A stretch of DNA of 64,000 bases from Annona cherimola (lineage: Eukaryota; Streptophyta; Magnoliopsida; Magnoliales; Annonaceae), in the NCBI GenBank assembly GCA_030490835.1, contig CM059975.1, positions 12,715,579-12,779,578 on the forward strand. Reading direction: 5' to 3'. The translations under genes and the position numbers were made by a program. Of the stretch, positions 46,041 to 57,053 are shown piece after piece. Every line of letters starts with the position of its first letter. Position 1 is the stretch's first letter. The notes beneath the pieces were generated by a model. The model saw only the letters and a program-made list of their open reading frames with translations. It was not told where the DNA came from and searched no databases.

Positions 46041-47248
46041 TGTAAAAATAATGGGTTAGTCTCAACATGACTAGCAAGTAGAAAATTATTTGAAAATGGA
46101 TAATGGCCCAATTAAAACTTAATTAAATGATAAAATAATCATTTAATTTAATATCTTAAAAATTAGGCCTCAACTGCAAAATCAAACCCTTTCGTTGAGT
46201 CCAGAAATATCAAAAACATAGAAATGGACTATTTGATCATTCAAATCGGAGTTCAAATGAATAAATCACAATAAAATAAAATGAACGACCCACATTAAGC
46301 CACATAATCATTAATGTTCCTGCATATGGGACCTACCCAGGCCTCTCTCACTTAGCCTGTACTGCTGTGATAACTGTACATCCATAATATTTAAATGTTA
46401 AAAGCATTAAAATCATCAAATATATTAAATAGTCAAATGCAACGAAGAAAATTCGTTGCAAATACATGATTTAAATGCTTCCGCCGAAATTTCCTTTCTC
46501 TGACGCTTTCTACCGAAATTTTCCAATCTCCGACGCAATTCTATTTCTGCCGCAATTTGCTTCCGGCCAGATTTTTCTTTCGGACGAAAATTTCTCCCTG
46601 CCTTTTATAATTTTCATTACGTATATAATTTTCATTACGTATATAGATATCCTTTAAATGCTGTAATTAACTCGTACAATTAATATACATATATATATAT
46701 ATATATCATTATCCATATATATATGTTGTATATTATATTCATATAATTTTACATCTTAAAAAAACTTAGAACAATAAAATTTAAAAATGTCAAGCATTGC
46801 ATAAAATTATAACATGATTTATACGTAACAAAAAAAAATAATTACAACATTGAACTAAAATCAATTTTCACATAAAAATCCCACTTGCCTCACGAAGCTA
46901 TCTGTCCTTCCACAATTCTATCTCCCGACCTTTCTTACGGATGCATCCCTACACCCACTCCCCAAACGCCTTTTTATAAGAGGGTTCTTGTAGGTTTCCT
47001 AAAATTCTAGGAAAGGTATAAAAGATAAAATTATCACTTTAACTTAAATTCTAATTAAACTAAATCTTATCTCATCTCATCTTATCCGGTGGAGAGATAG
47101 AGATAAAATTTGTTTTAAAATTAAATTCTATCTTAACCATCTTATCTAGGAGAGTTCTTATCTCATCCTATCTTATCCCGTGGGGTCCACATGTCTGGAG
47201 AGGCAAAAATGCAAAAATTATTATTATTATTATTTTCAATATTTTACA
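46041..47248 (-). repeat. 3' LTR of the pol-bearing element, minus orientation (right arm)
   Basis: 1208 bp, near-perfect reverse complement of 44725-45930. In the minus direction it directly follows the polypurine tract at 47249-47261. The identical 60-codon ORFs at 45314-45496 (minus) and 46475-46657 (plus) are simply this repeat read on both strands. Confidence 0.9.
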
Positions 47249-47261
47249 TTCTCCCCACCTT
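47249..47261 (-). promoter_or_regulatory. Polypurine tract
   Basis: The minus strand reads aaggtggggagaa immediately before the LTR's TG. This is the site where plus-strand DNA synthesis starts in LTR retrotransposons, and it fixes the orientation of this element. Confidence 0.8.
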
Positions 47262-47291
47262 ATAAAGTTTCGTCCTCGAAACTTGCAATAG

Positions 47292-50200
47292 TCATGATAG
47301 ATTTTGGAACAATTCGGGGCAGATTCTACGAATGTCGTCCTCTAGCTCCCACGTTGCTTCCCGCTCACCGTGGTTGCTCCATTGCACTAGAACATGCCGA
47401 ATCGTCCTCCTCTTTAACTGCTTCTCGCGACTATCTAAGATTCGAACAGGACGTTCTGGATGAGTTAAATCTTCCTCGATCTCATATTGTTCGGTTGACA
47501 AAATATGCGTCGAATCGGCTACATACTTTCTTAACTGTGAGATATGGAAGACATTATGAACACTTGCTAGCGAAGGAGGCAATGCTAGCCGATAGGCAAC
47601 ACCACCTATAATTTCCAATATCTCAAAAGGTCCGATATATCGAGGAGATAATTTGTCTTTCACTCCGAAACGAGTCACACCTTTAGTGGGAGAGACTTTT
47701 AAGAAAACTAACTCGCCTACTGTAAATTGTAGGTCTCTTCGTCTGCCATCAGCATACTTTTTCTGGCGATCTTGCGCTGCTTCTAATCGTCGTCTAATAA
47801 TTCGAACCACATCGGCAGCTTCCTGAACCAAGGCTGGAGCTAAAAGTTGTCGCGTACCAATTTCTTCCCAATAGACAGGCGTTCGACACCTTTTTCCATA
47901 CAGAGCTTCAAACGGAGCCATACCAATACTAGCCTGATAACTATTGTTATAGGCAAATTCAACCAAAGATAAATGCTCATCCCATCAACCAGGAAAATCT
48001 AAGGCACAAGCTCTCAATAAATCTTCTAAAATTTGAATAGTTCTTTCAGACTGACCATCCGTCTGCGGGTGATATGCGGTGCTCAACCGCAACTCTGTTC
48101 CCATACATTTTTGTAATTTTTGCCAGAAATCAGAAATAAACCGTCGATCTCTGTCTGACACAATGGAAACAGGGACACCATGTAAACGAACAATCTCCCG
48201 CAGGTATAGATCTGCCATTTGATCCATTCTAAAGGTCATGCGATAGGGCAAGAAGTGAGCAGATTTAGTAAGTCTGTCCACCACTACCCATACAGCATCA
48301 TAACGAGCTTGCGTCCTAGGGAGAGCCGTCACAAAGTCCATGGTAATATGCTCCCATTTCCACTCTGGTATTTCTAAAGGTTGCAACAATCCGGCTTGTC
48401 TTTTTCGTTCAGCTTTGACCTGCTGACATACTAAGCACTGAAACACAAATTTGGCACACTCGACACGCAGCCTTTTCCACCAGAAACTTTGTCTCAAATC
48501 TTTGTACATCTTGGTACTACCAGGGTGCACAGAAAATTTAGACTGATGGGCTTCCTCTAAAATTTCTCGTCGTAGCTTATCATCTCTGGGTACAACTAAC
48601 CTTCTCCGGAAAAGTAATGTGTCATCAGGATTGCAACTGAAATCCGAGGGATCTCCATTCTTTAACTTCTCTAAAACACGAAGAATAAGTTTATCTTGTT
48701 TCTGAGCCTGCTTTATCCGATCAATCAGTGTTGACTGAATTTGTAAAGCACTTATTCTTTGAATTTCTCGTGGAGTTACCACTTCTAACTGCAACGATTG
48801 AATTTCCCTTATTAGAGGCAATTGTTGAGTAATCCAAGCTGCAGTATAGAATTTACGACTTAGAGCATCAGCTACCACATTTGCTTTACCGGGGTGATAT
48901 TGAATACTAATGTCATAGTCTTTTAGTAACTCCAACCACCTTCTCTGTCGGAGGTTCAACTCTTTTTGAGAGAAAATATATTTCAGGCTCTTATGGTCTG
49001 TAAAGATTTCGGTTTTCTCACCATACAAGTAGTGCCGCCATATTTTTAAAGCAAACACTACCGCAGCTAATTCCAGGTCATGGGTAGGGTAATTTTGTTC
49101 ATAGGGTCTTAACTGCCTAGATGCATAGGCAATTACCCTACCTTGCTGCATAAGTACACAACCAAGACCTTTCCTAGATGCATCACTGTACACCACATAG
49201 TTTTCACCAGTGATCGGCAAAGCTAAAATCGGCGCTGAAGTTAAGCGACTCTTCAATTCTTTGAAACTTTTCTCACAAGCATCTGACCAGATAAATTTAG
49301 TATTTTTGTGGGTTAACCTGGTGAGTGGTACTGCAATGCTTGAGAAATTTTCTACGAATTTGCGATAATACCCTGCCATACCCAGAAAACTTCTAATCTC
49401 AGTTACAGTAGTCGGTCTACCCCAATTGGTTATAGCTTCTATCTTCTTTGGGTCCACTGATACACCATCACTGCTAACCACATGACCTAAGAAGGCCACA
49501 CTGTCCATCCAAAATTCACATTTCTTTAGTTTGGCATACAACTTGTGCTCTCTTAGGGTCTGTAGTACTTCTCTTAGATGACCAACATGTTCTGCCTCTC
49601 CTTTGGAATACACTAAAATATCATCAATAAATACCACAACACACCTATCTAAGAAATGTCGAAATACCCTATTCATAAGGTCCATAAATGCGGCCGGAGC
49701 ATTGGTTACTCCGAATGGCATCACCAAAAATTCGTAATGACCATACCGGGTTCTAAAAGCTGTCTTAGTTATATCTTCGTCCCGAACTTTCAACTGATGA
49801 TATCCTGACCGTAGATCTATTTTGGAGAAGACTGATGCACCTTGGAGTTGATCAAAGAGATCATCAACTCGGGGAAGTGGATATTTGTTCTTGATTGTTA
49901 CCTTATTCAGCTCTCTGTAATCGATGCACAGCCTCATACTGCCATCTTTTTTCTTTACAAAAAGCACAGGTGCTCCCCAAGGTGACTTACTAGGTCTAAT
50001 AAACCCTAAATCGAGAAGCTCTTGCAACTGTATCTTTAATTCTTTCAATTCTGCAGGAGCCATTCGATAAGGAGCTTTTGAAATTGGAGTAGTACCGGGC
50101 ATCAATTCTATGATGAAATCAATTTCTCTTTCTGGGGGTACTCCCGGCAACTCTTTTGGAAACACATCCGGAAATTCATGAACAACCGGAATGTCTTCCA

Positions 50201-50576
50201 ACTTAACCTCTTTATCTTCTATTGCTAGAACTGAAACAAGACATCCTTGCCAACCCTTTCTAATAAGTTTTCTAGCTTGAAAAGCTGATATGAGGTGGGG
50301 TACTACCAATTGACTTCCCTTGAAATCAATACTTTGTTTATCGGATCCTCTTAAGCTTACACGATGCTCACGAGGATAAATTCCATGTACCCACTCAGTT
50401 AACCAATTCATTCCTAAAATGACGTCTAGATCTTTCATAGGTATGATTAAAAGATCTACTGGGATGGTCAAACTTTCAATTTCTAGGGTACAAGCCATAC
50501 AAGCATGTCTAATTAATAAACTACCCCCAACAGGTGATGTGATCCGGACATCCCAAGTCAACTCAGTGACTTTCAA
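47292..50576 (-). pseudogene. Ty3/gypsy (chromovirus) pol: protease end, RT, RNase H, integrase, chromodomain
   Basis: 863 codons, then an in-frame TGA (47984-47982), then 224 more codons in the same frame. The frame opens inside protease: the active-site DSG/DTG region is missing, and only the flap-side end (DVILGMNWL, ~51-59) remains. Reverse transcriptase spans ~170-340 with FIDD at 316-319. RNase H has D465, E502, D527 and D570. Integrase has zinc ligands H677, H684, C714 and C717, and catalytic D747, D808 and E844 (D-D35-E). A chromodomain follows near the end (VLVQWSNHGEREATWELE), marking a plant chromovirus, probably of the Tekay/Del type. The single stop lies between ALDFPG and the EHLSLVEFAYNNSY motif, within the integrase C-terminal part. 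Coding is otherwise remarkably well kept, in line with the near-identical LTRs. The copy could supply at most a truncated enzyme set, without Gag. Confidence 0.93.
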
Positions 50577-50582
50577 CCCAGA

Positions 50583-50696
50583 GCGGACAATATCACACTG
50601 TGAGGCCCATAGCCCGCAGGCCCAATGGACGTTTTCTGGGTTTGTGTGCTCTGTGCGTCAGACCCAATGGTCGCTTTTCTGGGTCTGTGCGTGACA
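50583..50696 (-). other. 114-bp foreign segment joined to protease
   Basis: In the minus direction it begins TGTCACGCACAGACCC and runs through gcctcacagtgtgatattgt, then ccgctc, and is fused to the pol frame at GLKVTEL, where retrotransposon proteases normally continue upstream. It contains duplicated (a)acccagaaaa-cg-ccattggg motifs. It starts with TG at the outer boundary, like an LTR, but does not match the 1.2-kb LTRs. It is probably the start of another element's LTR. Confidence 0.6.
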
Positions 50697-50890
50697 ATTA
50701 TAATCCTAAAAATTCGTAGAATTTTTTTTTTTAAAAAAAATAAGAAAGTACTGCGATAAGTGTAAAGTTTAAAAATAAAGGTAATAAAATTAAAATAGAT
50801 ATTGTTATTATATAAGAATACATGAAAAGTATTTAAAACATAAAGATAATAACTGAAATATTGGGTTTTTTTATAGAGAATATTAACGCA
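50697..50890. repeat. Direct-repeat array, continuation right of the insertion
   Basis: attataatcctaaaaattcg, followed by aaaatagatattgttatta and agtatttaaaacataaagat, continues the unit interrupted at 44724 (compare 44513-44650). Confidence 0.8.
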
Positions 50891-50899
50891 CCATTTTAT

Positions 50900-53537
50900 A
50901 ACAATGCATTGTACTTTTAGTTGTAACTTATGTAAGTAATTTAGGGCTTGATCTATAAAAAATTTTTAAAAACAGTTGCTACTTGTGCACATTTTCGGCG
51001 CATATAAAGAGCATAGAAACGGGGATAAGAAAGGGGAGAGGCGCACGATCGAACCAGAGGAAAAAAAAAGAGAAAAGAAGAGAAAGAGAGAAGAAGAAGA
51101 AGGAGAAGGAAGAGGAAGGAGAGGGGAGAGAGAAAGAGGAGCTTGTCGCTGTCATCCACGTTGCCGTCCATGCAGCTGCTGCTAGTCACCGGAGGTAAGA
51201 GAGAAATGAGTTTTTTTATTATTTTTTCAATTTTTACCCAAATCATGCAATAAATGTAGGGGTTTTCCTAAAATATCTTAGATAAACATATATTGAAATA
51301 AAATACATAGATTTGAGTAGTAAATTTGGTTATTTAGTAATTTAAGAGTTGAAATGGGAAGAGTTTTGATTTTTATCCTCCAAAATGGATGAAAAACCAT
51401 GAGACTTCTAATAAATTCGTTGATAAGATGATATTTGAAACCTAAATCATGAAAATGAAAGCCTAAAATAAAATCTAAGTATGAATTCAAAAATTCAAGA
51501 GTAGTATATCCGAATTTTCTTGTTCCAAATCATGATATAATAGGTGTAAATGCTATTATAATGTTTTAGTTATAGATTAATATGCCTAATTCGAGGTAGA
51601 AAATAGAAAAATTAAAATTTTTCATAACCTGCGGAAATTGAGCAGCTCCAAAAACGTGGGTTAAACATGGGGCTTTTGAAGTATTTGACTTAAAACATTA
51701 TTTATAGATAAATCTTAAGATGTCTGACGAGCTGAAAATATAATAAAAAATTATGCACGTATTATGTTAAATTGTAGGTAGGGTACAGGTATCCGAATTT
51801 TATGCAAAATTGGTAGGTAGCGAATTCATACAGTATAAGAATGATTAGATAGTTTTTGTTATGCTTAACATATATCTTAAGTTGGGTATTTAATGGATGA
51901 AAAAAAAAATGTAAGTGGAGTACATGCCCTTAAATGGTCTATGTGATTTTTGATGTAAGGTAGATAGTAATATAAATTAAAATGAAAGTTTAAATGAAAA
52001 TATTTTCCTCATCAAAGGAGTCTCGGAGACTTTTTTTGAAAAAAACAGTGAAAACTAAAATTAGCTTTTGAATTAATGCATCCTTATATATTAAAATTAT
52101 GATGCAATACAAGGTCATTTAAGTGAATGCTTAGTCAAAATTATAAATTTTGATAGGAAAAGGAAAAAAGAAAGTGAAAGACAGCCTTAGATTGTAAAGT
52201 AAGCAAGTTTTTTTGAATTCAAGGAATTGTCATGATAAGGATTTCTATTTTGACATTTACTTTGAGAAATGATGTTTGCAAGAAAAATGTTCATGTTATG
52301 CTTTATATGTTTCTTTAGAAAGATACGCAAATCAAGTCATTTTTCGTACGCATTCTAAATAAATTTTTATACAAATAATAAAATATTTAGGAATGACCAT
52401 TACCCTATTTTCATCATTTATGTATATATATTTATGTTGTTAAGACATGTTTTTGAACTTAATTTTTTGAAAATAAATCTTTTCTTTATGATTAGTCAAG
52501 CAAACTACTTTCATGATATAGATGCGTTTGACCATTTGTGTGAATGGAATCCATGCATGTGAATGAATGTAAAGCTTCGGTAAGGTTGTAATTGGACGGT
52601 AGTTCGTTTTTAACATTGGCAAGTCGATGCGCCCGGCGTATGTGTGTGGACTTAATAAGTGTCACCTACCAAAGAGTAAATTATATCATTAAATGATGTA
52701 TGTTGTGATTGTATTTCATTCTTATGCATATATAATATTCTACAGAGGTTTTCACAGTTTTTCCTTTTGATAATGTTTGCTTACTAGGTTCTTTGAACTC
52801 ACCGCTTTTATTAAACAGTTGCAGAATATTTTGATTTCAAGAGCTACGAAGATTTTACTGGGTAGAAGGGCAGTAAAGTGAAGAGCCATATGAGACTCTT
52901 ATGTATGTCTAAACATGTTTTGTAACAAGCCAAGCTTTTGAAGTGTTAGATTTTCATTTGGTTTATTGGACGTGTGTATGAACTATATATATATATATAT
53001 TTTGTGTATGGTGTAGAAGATATTTGTAGTATTATTTCTTTTAAATTTGTGTGAATTGTATGGGTACATGTATTGTGTATGATGGATAAATATTTGGAGT
53101 ATGGGAGATATGGTGTGACTATAATCAATTTGTGAAGAAAAAAGGGTGTTTGTTATTATGATGAAGTGATATAGGTTATTTCTTGATGTAAAGAGTTATA
53201 TGATAAATGTTTGTATTTAGGGAACGTCCTAGTTACAGACGGGATGCTGTTGAAATTTTTACAAATATTAGAAAAAAATTTAGACAACTTTTTTTACTAT
53301 TTGGTGTATAAACCAAGCCTTATATGATAACTGTTTGTATTTAGGGAACGTCCTAGTTACAGATGGGATGCTGTTGAAATTTTTACAAATATTAGAAAAA
53401 AATTTAGACAACCTTTTTTTACTATTTGGTGTGTAAACCAAGCTAGGATATGGACTTCACCACTTTTAAGAGATTTCTAGCATGAAATCCTATAACGAGC
53501 TCAATGTATAGAGATGTAATAGATGGGGTCACTACAA
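50900..53537 (+). mobile_element. LTR-like stretch, probably an old solo LTR
   Basis: Features in order: TATA-like gcatataaagag (~51000), a purine-rich leader ending in a donor-like ggaggtaagagag (~51195), ~1.6 kb of AT-rich sequence, a conserved-looking LTR 3' part (tactaggttctttgaactca, gcagaatattttgatttcaa) at ~52780-52850, the tagggaacgtcctagttaca block (~53218), and an end gggtcactaca at 53537. Array sequence lies on both sides (aagtaacaactttgaatatt after it). This layout resembles long LTRs of plant Ty3/gypsy elements. The left boundary and target duplication could not be fixed. No internal coding region. Confidence 0.5.
53198..53445. repeat. Tandem duplication, 124-bp unit, two copies
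   Basis: Unit starting ttatatgataa at 53198 and 53322. The copies differ at only a few positions (aaatg/actg, cagacg/cagatg, and a T-run length), so the duplication is recent compared with the LTR-like stretch that holds it. Confidence 0.9.
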
Positions 53538-54436
53538 GTAACAACTTTGAATATTTTATATTTTTATGTGGGCTCAAGTGTACATATTTAATTTAGATAT
53601 CAAAATTTACCAATTTTGATTTCTTACGCATATCTTTTACAAATTTTCAAAAAGTAAATAATTTTATCATTTTTCACGTGTGGGGAAGTGCGAGATAAGG
53701 CCATAAAAATATAAACAAAATTTATGATCCATTTTGGTAGATTAAGTATTTATTGAATTTTTTCATAAAAAAAGTATATTAACTAAGCTTAGGCTCGTAT
53801 ACAAATGAAAAAAAGAAAAGAAAAGAAAAACTATTAAAGAATATGAAATATACAAGATTCTTATTTGGACAAGTTATAGTCGGATGTAGAGTATGATTTT
53901 CCAAGGATTATTCCTAAATGTATCTACAGTGTTTGACTTTAATTCTAAATATACCTACTACGTTTTCAATTTTTTAAATATATGTGCTACGTTTGCATTT
54001 ATTCTCAAAATGCACATTCCATAAAAAACTGTCAGTTAAAATTTTTAAATACTCAAAATACCCCTGTTGTAAAATAATAAATGATGAAATAAATAAAAAA
54101 TGAAATTAAAGTACTTTAAATTTAAAATTCATATGCAATTAGGGCATTAGTGAGTTATAACATTTATTTTTTCAATTGTTTCCTAAATTTGAGGGGTGTA
54201 TTAATAATTTTACACATTCTTAAATGACTTTAGCTCACGGAATAGACATTTTTGAGAATTTTTTAGATTAAATTAGAGCGTAGTGGGTATATTTGGAATT
54301 TTGGAAATGTAACTGCATGTTTGAAATTAAGGTAAAATTAGGTATATTTGCCAATAGCCCATTTTCCAAATTGGAAACATCCAACGACATTTTCATTGTT
54401 ACGAACATAGAAAGAAGACATCATCTTTACCTCCAG
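53538..54436. other. Array remnant and palindromic AT-rich DNA left of DUF247 gene 2
   Basis: 53538-53720 aligns with the array (atatcaaaatttac, agtgcgagataagg). 53910-54360 has complementary halves (cctaaatgtatctacag, tattctcaaaatgcac versus gacatttttgagaat, aattaggtatatttg), i.e. another worn fold-back. The last ~70 bases are probably the 3' UTR of the gene ending at 54437. Confidence 0.5.
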
Positions 54437-56083
54437 CTAGCGCGCAGCGCGGTGGCTGAAGTATGAAAGCACTGCGAAAATGGTTTCTAAGAACAGAAGA
54501 ACGAGGATTACAGAAAAGATGGCCCGCGATGTATAATTCAAATTACCATGCCCGAAGCTCCATCTCTGCCTACCATGGCAGCGGATGCTACAGTATTGGT
54601 GTATTAGGAAAATGACATCCGTCAGGTAAACTTCGTTGGGATAAACAGCGACCGCAGAACTTCCAAGCTCTTTGAAGAGATCCACTGCTTCTTCATCGCT
54701 GTCCAACCAGTTGTCGATGATTCCTTTGCTGCACAGCACCGCTACGTCTTCTGCGGAGTTGATGAGGCAACGCATGAAAAGGGTGTAAGCCATGACATGC
54801 GGACGGACATAAGGATACAGTTTCTCGAAGGCGATAAGGTTGTAGAAGAGCGAATAGGTGTCCTCTTCGATGGAAAGATGTGGAATTCTAACAGCCCCAT
54901 CTTCGAATGTGATGTACAAGTTGTCGGCGCTGCTGCTTCTAAACTCCAATCCTGCCGCCAATAGCTGCTTTGCGCTTGGAATTGGCTTCAAATCAGCAGC
55001 AGAGGCCTGAAAATTTGGGCCATAGACGTCTGGAAAGACATTCGAATGAAATAGGTGGAGCAGATGCTTGGGATCATCCGTGCGGGAAGTGCCTTTCATG
55101 GTCTCCTTGAAAAAGTCCTGGATCACGGTCGGAAGCGAGACGTCGATCCCCTTTGAAGGCGCAATCAGATCGAACAGACGCTGAAGAACAAAGAAAGGGA
55201 TCTGGTTCTCCAGATACAGCAAATCGCGTTTGACCTTGCGAAAAAGCCATTTCTCCTGGAAGATGGAATCGTCTGGGCTAATGGGCTGACGGTGCGTCCC
55301 CTTGAGAAGGAATTGAATGACGAAGCAACCATCGAGCAGCATCATCTTAACGAATTCATTGCTGTCAATGTCGAAAATGGTCTTGGTATAACAATCTCGT
55401 GCGCTATGCTCCAAGTGTTTGATCTCCTCCAGGAATCTCTCCAGTCCTTCCCCATCACAGGCGGGAAAGACAGCCTCTCGCAGGTACCTCCATTTCTGCT
55501 TTTGGATGGCCCTATCCGTACTGAAGTGGTATTTGAGAATCGGGCCCAGTGTGACTTTTGGATAGAGGCAGGCGTCTTCTCTCTTTTCTGGGACGAAGGG
55601 GAAGGGGATTTTATATATACAGCGAGACCTACTGTTACCTGCGGTGTTGTTGTGGAGCTCCTGCCTGAGGGAATCCACCCACGTTGGTTTTTGAAGATTA
55701 TTGATCCGTGAGTTGGGAGAATTATGTTCCGAAACCCCGAAATCCATGCGTGGGAGAGATTTCCTAGCCCGCCTACGCCGAAAGTCTCTACCGCCGGCGA
55801 AATCTTGGTCAGAGTCCGCGACTTCGACTTGGACGGAGGCGACCTGTGGATTGACTTGGATTGAGACGAGCTGTGGATTGCTGCCTCCTGGGTTATAATT
55901 AGGTACTGGAGCATCGACCTGGGGTTCATCTAGAACACCAATGTTCGGATCCACCAGTGTGGGTTTTGGATCCCCCATTTCCACGTCGAGTTCTTGTGAA
56001 GCGTCCGTCGTCTTCGTCAGCGGCGGCTTTAGATCTCTGCCCATCTCCAAGTCGACAGATGAACAAGGACCATCCATCTCCAT
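54437..56083 (-). CDS. DUF247 family protein 2
   Basis: 548-residue intronless gene with the same layout as gene 1: an acidic/polar N-terminal ~150 residues, domain start CIYKIPFPFVPEKREDACLY, LGPILKYH, FVKMMLLDGCFVIQFLLKG, WLFRKVKRDLLYLENQIPFF, HLLHLFHSNVFPD, YITFEDGAVRIPHLSIEEDT, LINSAEDVAVLCSKGIIDNW, and a C-terminal hydrophobic helix (IFSVILVLLFLETIFAVLSYF, about 520-541). It is clearly a paralogue of 16313-17971 and of the gene at the right edge. In several blocks it is closer to the latter (LSIEEDT, AEDV-VLCSKGII). The frame has no lesion. Start: the first ATG (MEMDGPCSSVDLEMG); an upstream in-frame Met was not seen. A predicted type of membrane association by the C-terminal helix is usual for the family; the biochemical activity is unknown. 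Confidence 0.9.
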   Translation of the reverse strand: MEMDGPCSSVDLEMGRDLKPPLTKTTDASQELDVEMGDPKPTLVDPNIGVLDEPQVDAPVPNYNPGGSNPQLVSIQVNPQVASVQVEVADSDQDFAGGRDFRRRRARKSLPRMDFGVSEHNSPNSRINNLQKPTWVDSLRQELHNNTAGNSRSRCIYKIPFPFVPEKREDACLYPKVTLGPILKYHFSTDRAIQKQKWRYLREAVFPACDGEGLERFLEEIKHLEHSARDCYTKTIFDIDSNEFVKMMLLDGCFVIQFLLKGTHRQPISPDDSIFQEKWLFRKVKRDLLYLENQIPFFVLQRLFDLIAPSKGIDVSLPTVIQDFFKETMKGTSRTDDPKHLLHLFHSNVFPDVYGPNFQASAADLKPIPSAKQLLAAGLEFRSSSADNLYITFEDGAVRIPHLSIEEDTYSLFYNLIAFEKLYPYVRPHVMAYTLFMRCLINSAEDVAVLCSKGIIDNWLDSDEEAVDLFKELGSSAVAVYPNEVYLTDVIFLIHQYCSIRCHGRQRWSFGHGNLNYTSRAIFSVILVLLFLETIFAVLSYFSHRAAR

Positions 56084-56224
56084 TGGCCTTTAATTTCCAG
56101 CAGAAAAGGCTTGTCCGATTCCCCTCGTTGGCATCTCCTCCACGGCACTATATCATATCTTCACTTCCACCGGGGCGCAGCATCTCCGCTTCGTTTCTTT
56201 GGCAGCCGTGTTTAAGCCTTTAAG

Positions 56225-56575
56225 GGTGATTTACCGATATACTAACTTAAATTGAATATAATTGTAAATATATTCATATAATTTTCAAAGTTGTAAATTA
56301 CTCTTACATAGTTTAACTATAATTGTAAATATATTCACACTGTTATCATGCCCTTACTGCACAATCATAGCATGAGTATATTTGCAAAAGTTTGTCAATT
56401 ACATGGATATATGTGCAATTTTAAAAATTAAGTGAGTATATTTAGTTTTTGCAAATATACCCCACCCCGTGACGGTATAGTAACAGTGTAAATATGTTTG
56501 CAATTACGATTAAATAATGTGGAAGTAATTTATAATTTCCAAAACAATTTAGGTGTATTTACAAATTATCCCATC
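56225..56575. repeat. Fold-back element just upstream of DUF247 gene 2
   Basis: The left arm (accgatatactaacttaaat, then tataattgtaaatatattca) is complementary to the right arm (tgtaaatatgtttgcaatta and aatttaggtgtatttacaaa). The hairpin centre is near 56400. Same family as 5036-5353. It lies ~140 bp upstream of the start codon, so it may overlap the promoter. Confidence 0.65.
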
Positions 56576-57053
56576 TTTTATAAAACTGTGTTTATGAAAA
56601 CAAACAAATAATTTTCTTATTTTTTTACGAGGTAGACAACATAAGAAAGTTGGCTTATAGAAATTAAAATAGATCCAGTAAGAAGAGAGGTGTCATTGCA
56701 TTATGCACATGGGAAGTGTGGACAGCTGAGGCGGGGGGTTGAACTGCCCACTGAAATTCTGAAAATTAAGAAAATATTTTGAAAACTATGAAAACATATT
56801 TAAAAATATAATTTATTTTAATATAGTTGCCTCCCCCCCTCTCTCAAATAATATTATGCCTCCTGGATATAAATTTGCCCCCTTCAAATAATAGTATGCT
56901 TTCTTCTAGTGAATTTGCACCCTTCAAATAATAGTATGCTTTCTTCTAGTGAATTTGCACCCTCTATCAAAGATCGTTAATTCGGCATTAGCAGTTGCAT
57001 TATTTAGAGTTTAGGATGGGGTAAATGCACAAATGGAAGCAAAACCATTAAGA
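56576..57053. other. Intergenic with a 40-bp tandem repeat
   Basis: The unit starting ccttcaaataatagtatgct is repeated exactly at 56881-56920 and 56921-56960, preceded by a diverged unit (tctctcaaataatattatgc, ~56838-56880). Nothing else recognised. Confidence 0.7.

Larger units (their letters stand above)
44725..50696. mobile_element. Composite Ty3/gypsy retrotransposon insertion with inverted LTRs
   Basis: Starts TGTAAAATATTG and ends GTGCGTGACA, flanked by attat on each side (44720-44724, 50697-50701). The neighbouring array units show the uninterrupted sequence (gtagtattataatcctaa at ~44513), so the 5972-bp block entered as one insertion with a 5-bp target duplication, as retroviral-type integrases make. 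Order from left: LTR in plus orientation, 110-bp spacer, LTR in minus orientation, polypurine tract and pol on minus, 114-bp foreign segment. Gag, the 5' part of protease and a normal 5' LTR are absent, so it cannot be autonomous. Confidence 0.85.

Noticed and set aside
45314..46657. Two ORFs with identical 60-residue translations on opposite strands
   Set aside because: They are the same piece of the LTR read in its two inverted copies. No start context or homology supports a protein.
51050..51200. First exon of a host gene with a strong donor site
   Set aside because: No coding exon with recognisable protein follows downstream, and LTR-like features and flanking array units suggest a retroelement. 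It is kept only as part of the LTR-like call.
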